Assembly: GCF_013204885.1 (NCBI RefSeq)
Contig: NZ_JABMKX010000007.1
Span: forward strand, 248,001 to 312,000
Reading direction: 5' to 3'
DNA from: Paenibacillus tritici
GTDB taxonomy: Bacteria > Bacillota > Bacilli > Paenibacillales > Paenibacillaceae
Length of the DNA stretch: 64,000 nucleotides
Numbering within the stretch: the stretch's first letter is position 1; the number at the start of each line of letters is the position of its first letter. Below are positions 60,167 to 64,000 of the stretch, piece by piece. The notes beneath the pieces were generated by a model, which saw only the letters and a list, made by a program, of their open reading frames with translations, searched no databases and had not been told where the DNA came from. The position numbers were made by a program, and so were the translations under genes.

Positions 60167-62260
60167 TCAGCTCTGATCCTGTCCGGGGACATCAAAGGTC
60201 ATCTGGTATGTATGCTCAAGATCCTTCATTCCAGTAGGTTTCGCCGGACTCTTCATGAAATCCAGCCGCAGAGATTGCAGCTCATCCAACAAATAATAGC
60301 TTTCTGTAACCATCTTCATTTCATAGTCTGTAAACGTAATTGATGAAGTGCCTGGCTGCTGCCTATAGTCTCCCGTTCCAGTCTTGCTCCACCACAGGAA
60401 TGGAGAACCGTACTTCTCATGGAAAGATTTCATAAATTCCTTATTCTTAAACAAAGGTTCATCTGAATAAAAAGTGGCGATGGTTGTTAACGGTGTCAAT
60501 TGTAATTTTACTTTGATCTTGTGTCCCGCTACGTTAAGCGTTTCTTGCGATGTGATGGTATGCGACTCCTGCTTCCAGTAATTTGCCCTCACATCGAAGG
60601 TGGTCTGAAGTGCCGGAGACTCCTGAATGTTGGAATCGTTGGCTCCCAGTGTGCGTAAATGGAACTCTACCTTAATCTTTGAAGGCGGGTCCGTCAAAGG
60701 AGTACTGAACGGAAGTCTGGCTATCGCATCTTTAATATGCTGCTCCGGGCTACTGCTGCTGACCAGCGCGTGGGTCCGGCCGTTAATCACCTTGCCGGTA
60801 ATACCATCCGTAATGATGCATTCTACGAAATGAGGACCGTCAGAGAATAGTGACCTACCGCCGTCCACTCTCGCAGTATAGAAGAGAATCAATTGATTCT
60901 TGTCTGCCATGAAGCCTGTGATGTTGACCTGGTAACCGTCTTGTTCAATCTCCACATTCATCGGCACCAGAAGATTATGCCTGATGACATACTCCGTCTG
61001 TTGTGCATCTATGCTCGTTAACGGCATCAGTGTCTCTCCTTGCTCCGTTGCCGTCTCTACGCGTTCCCCCGCAGCAATGCTTTCTGCATGGGTGCCAGCG
61101 GAATTGGCCTCAGGTTCCGTGACAGCGGAGTCTGCCGCTTCTCCAGAGACACCTGTAAGCGTCACGATGCTGAGCAGAGCGACCAGAATTACAGCTGCTG
61201 CGGAGATGCGGTAGGAGCCTTTTTGAAAAGATTGAATCATACTGATTCTTCTTCTAATCTGTTGCCGCTGCTGCGGGTTAGAGAAATAGAGATGCCCCCT
61301 CCTCTCCCGGACTCGTGAGAAGCGCTTCAGGAACTCTACCAGAGTAAGCCCGTAATCAATTGCCTCCTCTTCTCCCAATACCTCCAGCACATAGGCGTCG
61401 CACGCAACCTCCCGATCAATCTTCATCCGCCGGATCGCCAGCCACATCAGGGGATTGAACCAATGTATCGTTGCGGCTAAGCTCCCTAGCAGGTTCCACA
61501 GCATATCTCTCCGCTTGTAGTGGGCAAGCTCATGCGCGAGGATGTGCCGCAGCCGGGAAGCATCCAGTTCCCGCAGAGCTTGCTCCGGGACAAAGATCCA
61601 TGGACGCAGGAGTCCTGACAGATATGGGTTGTTAGCGGAACCTCCGGTATAGAGAGGTATCGCTCTCCTGATTCCAAACTGGCGTCTGGTGGCAAGAACC
61701 ACCTTAAGAATCTCCGGGGCATTCACCCGTCTAAGCCGTCTGCGTTCGCGGTGCATCCGCCTTATGTACAGGAGTCCATTCAGCAGCATAAGCATGACGC
61801 CCAGCAGCCAGATCCCTGTGCCTATCTTCAACCAGAGCGGATAGTCTACGGCTTGCACAGAGCTGCGGTTAACAGCTGCCGCTCCATCCTTCTGCCGGGC
61901 TGTGTCTGTCTGCCCTTGTGCATCCCGAGCGGTGTTATTAGCCGGATATGTAACCTGATCTCCCTCTCCGGGCGCAAGCTCCTGATAATCACCCTTAGAA
62001 GCTCCGGTGTCCGGCCCCTTGTCCAGGATAGTTGTTAACAAATGCTTACTATTGCCGAGAATATGCAACATGCTGACAGGGCTGTCCGGTACAGCAGGCA
62101 ATAACAGCCGGGCGATAACAAGCAGCCACAAGAGGTAACGCACCCGGGCGTTGATGAATCTCCGCAGAACATATTGAATGAACAACACAGCCAGAATCAC
62201 CATGCTTGCCGCCAGTGTCTGTTCTGCGGTACCGGCAAACCATCCGTAGACCATATTCAT
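60167..62260 (-). CDS. BlaR1/MecR1-like M56 metalloprotease with DUF4179-type sensor domain
   Basis: 697 residues. Three N-terminal membrane helices (about 16-34, 40-58 and 145-165), the M56 protease loop with HELAHYKRRD (zinc ligands His243 and His247, Glu244) and WLAIRRMKIDREVACDAYVL, and a fourth helix (about 352-372). In BlaR1 a penicillin-binding sensor follows; here there is none (no S-x-x-K/KTG transpeptidase motifs) and instead about 280 residues of the DUF4179/DUF5643-like domain. The signal is therefore probably not a beta-lactam. On activation it should cleave the BlaI-like repressor. Starts inside the blaI stop (ATGA overlap). Confidence 0.9.
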   Translation of the reverse strand: MNMVYGWFAGTAEQTLAASMVILAVLFIQYVLRRFINARVRYLLWLLVIARLLLPAVPDSPVSMLHILGNSKHLLTTILDKGPDTGASKGDYQELAPGEGDQVTYPANNTARDAQGQTDTARQKDGAAAVNRSSVQAVDYPLWLKIGTGIWLLGVMLMLLNGLLYIRRMHRERRRLRRVNAPEILKVVLATRRQFGIRRAIPLYTGGSANNPYLSGLLRPWIFVPEQALRELDASRLRHILAHELAHYKRRDMLWNLLGSLAATIHWFNPLMWLAIRRMKIDREVACDAYVLEVLGEEEAIDYGLTLVEFLKRFSRVRERRGHLYFSNPQQRQQIRRRISMIQSFQKGSYRISAAAVILVALLSIVTLTGVSGEAADSAVTEPEANSAGTHAESIAAGERVETATEQGETLMPLTSIDAQQTEYVIRHNLLVPMNVEIEQDGYQVNITGFMADKNQLILFYTARVDGGRSLFSDGPHFVECIITDGITGKVINGRTHALVSSSSPEQHIKDAIARLPFSTPLTDPPSKIKVEFHLRTLGANDSNIQESPALQTTFDVRANYWKQESHTITSQETLNVAGHKIKVKLQLTPLTTIATFYSDEPLFKNKEFMKSFHEKYGSPFLWWSKTGTGDYRQQPGTSSITFTDYEMKMVTESYYLLDELQSLRLDFMKSPAKPTGMKDLEHTYQMTFDVPGQDQS

Positions 62261-62667
62261 TCCTGCTTACCTGAGTTGCCGCTGGTGCCCTGCGACTTCT
62301 TCTCCTTGAGCAGCTGTTCGAGCTGTTCAATCTCCTGCTTGGACAGCTCAACATCCTCCAGGAAGCTGGTCACCATTAACTGGGTAGCTCCGCCGAATAC
62401 GCGCTTCAGGAAGGAGCGGCTCTCGGCCCGGACACACTCATTCTCTGACACCAGCGGATAATAGAGATAGCTCCGGCCGGATTTCTCATACGCTATCGCC
62501 TTCTTCTTAAGCAGCCGGGTAACGAAGGTGCGCACCGTCTGCTCGCTCCATTCCACAGGTGCAGGCAGGAGCCGGGTGATTTGTTCCGAGGTGAGCGGAT
62601 GATGCTCCCAGATAATCTTCATAATTTCCCATTCAGCTTCTGAAATCTTCGGGGTTGTACTCATCAT
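62257..62667 (-). CDS. BlaI/MecI/CopY family repressor
   Basis: 136 residues: winged helix (ISEAEWEIMKIIWEHHPLTS, ITRLLPAPVEWSEQTVRTFV, TRLLKKKAIAYEKSGRSYLY, YPLVSENE) and the helical dimerisation end (VTSFLEDVELSKQEIEQLEQ). The start at 62667 has GGAG 5 bases upstream; the next Met is 3 bases on. Dimers bind the two TACAAGTGTAA-type dyads in its promoter and are inactivated by the protease encoded next. Confidence 0.94.
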   Translation of the reverse strand: MMSTTPKISEAEWEIMKIIWEHHPLTSEQITRLLPAPVEWSEQTVRTFVTRLLKKKAIAYEKSGRSYLYYPLVSENECVRAESRSFLKRVFGGATQLMVTSFLEDVELSKQEIEQLEQLLKEKKSQGTSGNSGKQE

Positions 62668-62698
62668 AACAGCTCCATTCCGTGGCGGCGGCATTCAA

Positions 62699-62758
62699 TC
62701 TACAAGTGTAAATACAATCTCTGTTCTATACATTACACTTGTAGATTTAATTTGTCAA
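62699..62758 (-). promoter_or_regulatory. blaI promoter with two inverted operator half-boxes
   Basis: TCTACAAGTGTAA (62699-62711) and TTACACTTGTAGA (62733-62745) are perfect inverted copies. On the minus strand TTGACA (62753-62758), 17 bases, then TAATGT (62730-62735). One operator sits in the spacer, the other downstream of the start, as in bla/mec systems. Confidence 0.82.
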
Positions 62759-62828
62759 ATATGCCCACATTGTGACGATTGAACGCGAAACGACACCCAA
62801 AGTGGCTAAGTGGCCGTAACCATAGCAA

Positions 62829-62853
62829 AAAGTACAAGCCAGCGGCTTGTACT
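62829..62853 (-). terminator. Terminator of the SLH-domain gene
   Basis: AAGTACAAGCC pairs with GGCTTGTACTT; TTTTTG follows on the minus strand. Confidence 0.85.
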
Positions 62854-62902
62854 TCCTGCATCCTATTCATAAGAACTTACTTACTCCTGTCTCACTTGCA
62901 GC

Positions 62903-64000
62903 TTACAAGCCCGCAATCAAAGCCTTAACCGAGCTGTCGCTCTCCAGCGCGCGGATAATCACGGCCACCGCTTCGGCGCGGGTAGCCTGACTTTTTGGAG
63001 CGAACGCTGAAGCAGAGATGCCCTTCACCAGATTAGCCGAAGTGGCCTGGCGGATGGCGCCGGCCGCCCAGTAGCTGCTGCTGACATCCTTGAAGCTCGC
63101 CGGAGTGCCAGTCTGGAGCACGCCGAGATCAAGCACACGGCCGATCATCGTGACCATCTCAGCGCGGGTAATGGTCGCTCCCGGCTTGAAGCTGCCGTCT
63201 GCGTAGCCGGTTACGATGCCTTTATCGGCCAAGGCACCGATATAACCCGCCGCCCAATTGGAGGCAGTATCCCCAAATTTAGAGGCCGCCGATGTAGTGC
63301 CTATCCCGAAGGAACGGGCGATCATCGCTGCGAATTCAGCTCTGGTCACCGGTGCATCCGGACGGAAGGAGCCGTCCGCATAGCCGCTGATGATCTGCAG
63401 CTTCACGGCTGTAGCGATGGTGCTGCTGCCCCAGTGCCCTGCGGTATCCTTGAAGCTGATGCTCTGATTCTTCGTGGCTGCAATGGCTTCAGTCACGGTC
63501 TTGTATACCGCTTCTCTGCTGACCACTCCGGATTGGAACGGATTAACGCCGCTCTGTGGCTGTTTTTCCGGTTCAGCAGGAGTAGTGCTGCCATTCCCTG
63601 GAGTGGTACCGGTAGTCCCTGGTACCGTGCCGGTATTACCAGCCGGAGTACCCGGCGTTCCGCCCGGATTACCGCCGCCAGTTCCTCCGCTTGTCGTATC
63701 TGTAATACTAAGCGCGATCTGATCGCTCAGGTACATGACCTGGGCGTTATATTTGCTTGGCAGTCCTTCAACCTGCACGGAAGCAAACTGCCCGCTGCGC
63801 TGGCTGACGCCATGCGTAATGAGCGGAATCAGGCTGCTGCCTGGAACGTAGCTGTTCGCGAAGTTTACCTTCAGCTTCCCGTCCGCCTTCACTGCGCCCT
63901 TAACGTTAAGCACATCGTCCGCACCGGCAAGATTCAGAACCAGTGAACCTGCGGAGGCCTGGGTGAAGCTGCCTTCGATTACTATTTTACCGTAGACGTT
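62903..64000 (-). CDS. S-layer homology (SLH) domain surface protein (5' end outside window)
   Basis: The C-terminal 365 residues of a surface protein. Three SLH domains (SFKDTAGHWGSSTIATAVKL, GYADGSFRPDAPVTRAEFAA; KFGDTASNWAAGYIGALADK, GYADGSFKPGATITRAEMV; SFKDVSSSYWAAGAIRQATS, SQATRAEAVAVI) form the C-terminal third and bind pyruvylated cell-wall polymer. Before them is a Gly/Pro/Thr linker (GTGGGNPGGTPGTPAG) and a beta-rich repeat region. The Met at 63913 is internal; the frame is open to the window edge (NVYGKIVIEGSF). Confidence 0.92.
   Translation of the reverse strand, partial: NVYGKIVIEGSFTQASAGSLVLNLAGADDVLNVKGAVKADGKLKVNFANSYVPGSSLIPLITHGVSQRSGQFASVQVEGLPSKYNAQVMYLSDQIALSITDTTSGGTGGGNPGGTPGTPAGNTGTVPGTTGTTPGNGSTTPAEPEKQPQSGVNPFQSGVVSREAVYKTVTEAIAATKNQSISFKDTAGHWGSSTIATAVKLQIISGYADGSFRPDAPVTRAEFAAMIARSFGIGTTSAASKFGDTASNWAAGYIGALADKGIVTGYADGSFKPGATITRAEMVTMIGRVLDLGVLQTGTPASFKDVSSSYWAAGAIRQATSANLVKGISASAFAPKSQATRAEAVAVIIRALESDSSVKALIAGL

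Noticed and set aside
60167..62667. Beta-lactam resistance regulator
   Set aside because: BlaI and M56 parts are typical, but the sensor lacks a penicillin-binding domain and no beta-lactamase gene is nearby.
63434..63946. 170-residue plus-strand frame over the SLH gene
   Set aside because: Opposite strand of the SLH linker and domains; amino-acid composition not protein-like.

Overview
The window looks like a chromosomal segment of a Gram-positive, endospore-forming member of the Paenibacillaceae (Paenibacillus-like). The evidence is strong AGGAGG-type ribosome binding sites, a CotF-type spore coat cluster with the same order as Bacillus subtilis yraG-yraF-adhB-yraE-yraD, an S-layer-homology protein, a Bce-like two-component/ABC operon with vanZ, a Btr-type AraC regulator with a fused siderophore-binding domain, secreted CBM32 and GH8 proteins, and many small MerR/TetR/MarR/HxlR/AraC regulator-enzyme pairs. 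Species cannot be named from sequence alone.

Layout. 0-3.4 kb: a sensor kinase with an extra C-terminal extracytoplasmic domain (cut by the left edge) and a secreted CBM32 protein. 3.5-7.5 kb: an SDR remnant, an MRJP/yellow-like protein and the spore coat/adhB operon. 7.7-12.5 kb: small regulator-enzyme pairs and two joined gene remnants. 12.5-18.5 kb: response regulator, kinase, VanZ protein, ABC ATPase and ABC permease, probably an envelope-stress or antimicrobial-peptide module. 18.6-28.7 kb: a U32 protein, csaA, SDR/TetR and NmrA/MarR units with clear operators, a MATE pump and a RibD-like reductase. 28.7-32.9 kb: an operon of a zinc dehydrogenase, a GH13 enzyme and a solute-binding protein without signal peptide. 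33-38 kb: redox enzymes, an XRE unit and a hydrolase. 37.3-39.8 kb: a Fur-box siderophore-binding lipoprotein beside its paralogous Btr-like regulator. 39.9-43.5 kb: a GH8 exo-oligoxylanase and an AraC regulator.

43.6-58.3 kb is the most unusual part. The 3' end of rlmH (coding GEPYHK-stop) is repeated in the same orientation at about 43.63, 45.13 and 49.00 kb as well as at rlmH itself (58.28 kb). The repeats contain TATCATAA, the core I recall from staphylococcal SCC attachment sites. This suggests three tandem SCC-like cassettes stacked on the rlmH 3' end. Their cargo is a secreted AT-rich protein, an esterase/AraC/SDR group, and an AT-rich defence-like block: a Shedu-like nuclease, a TIGR04141/DUF6119-like protein, an XRE-ImmA/IrrE pair, a PD-(D/E)XK protein and the broken remnant of a large serine recombinase.

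58.3-64 kb: rlmH, then a blaI-blaR1 type operon in which the BlaR1-like protease carries a DUF4179/DUF5643-like sensor instead of a penicillin-binding domain and is followed by a stand-alone copy of that sensor. A related domain is fused to the kinase at the left edge. The window ends inside an SLH-domain gene.
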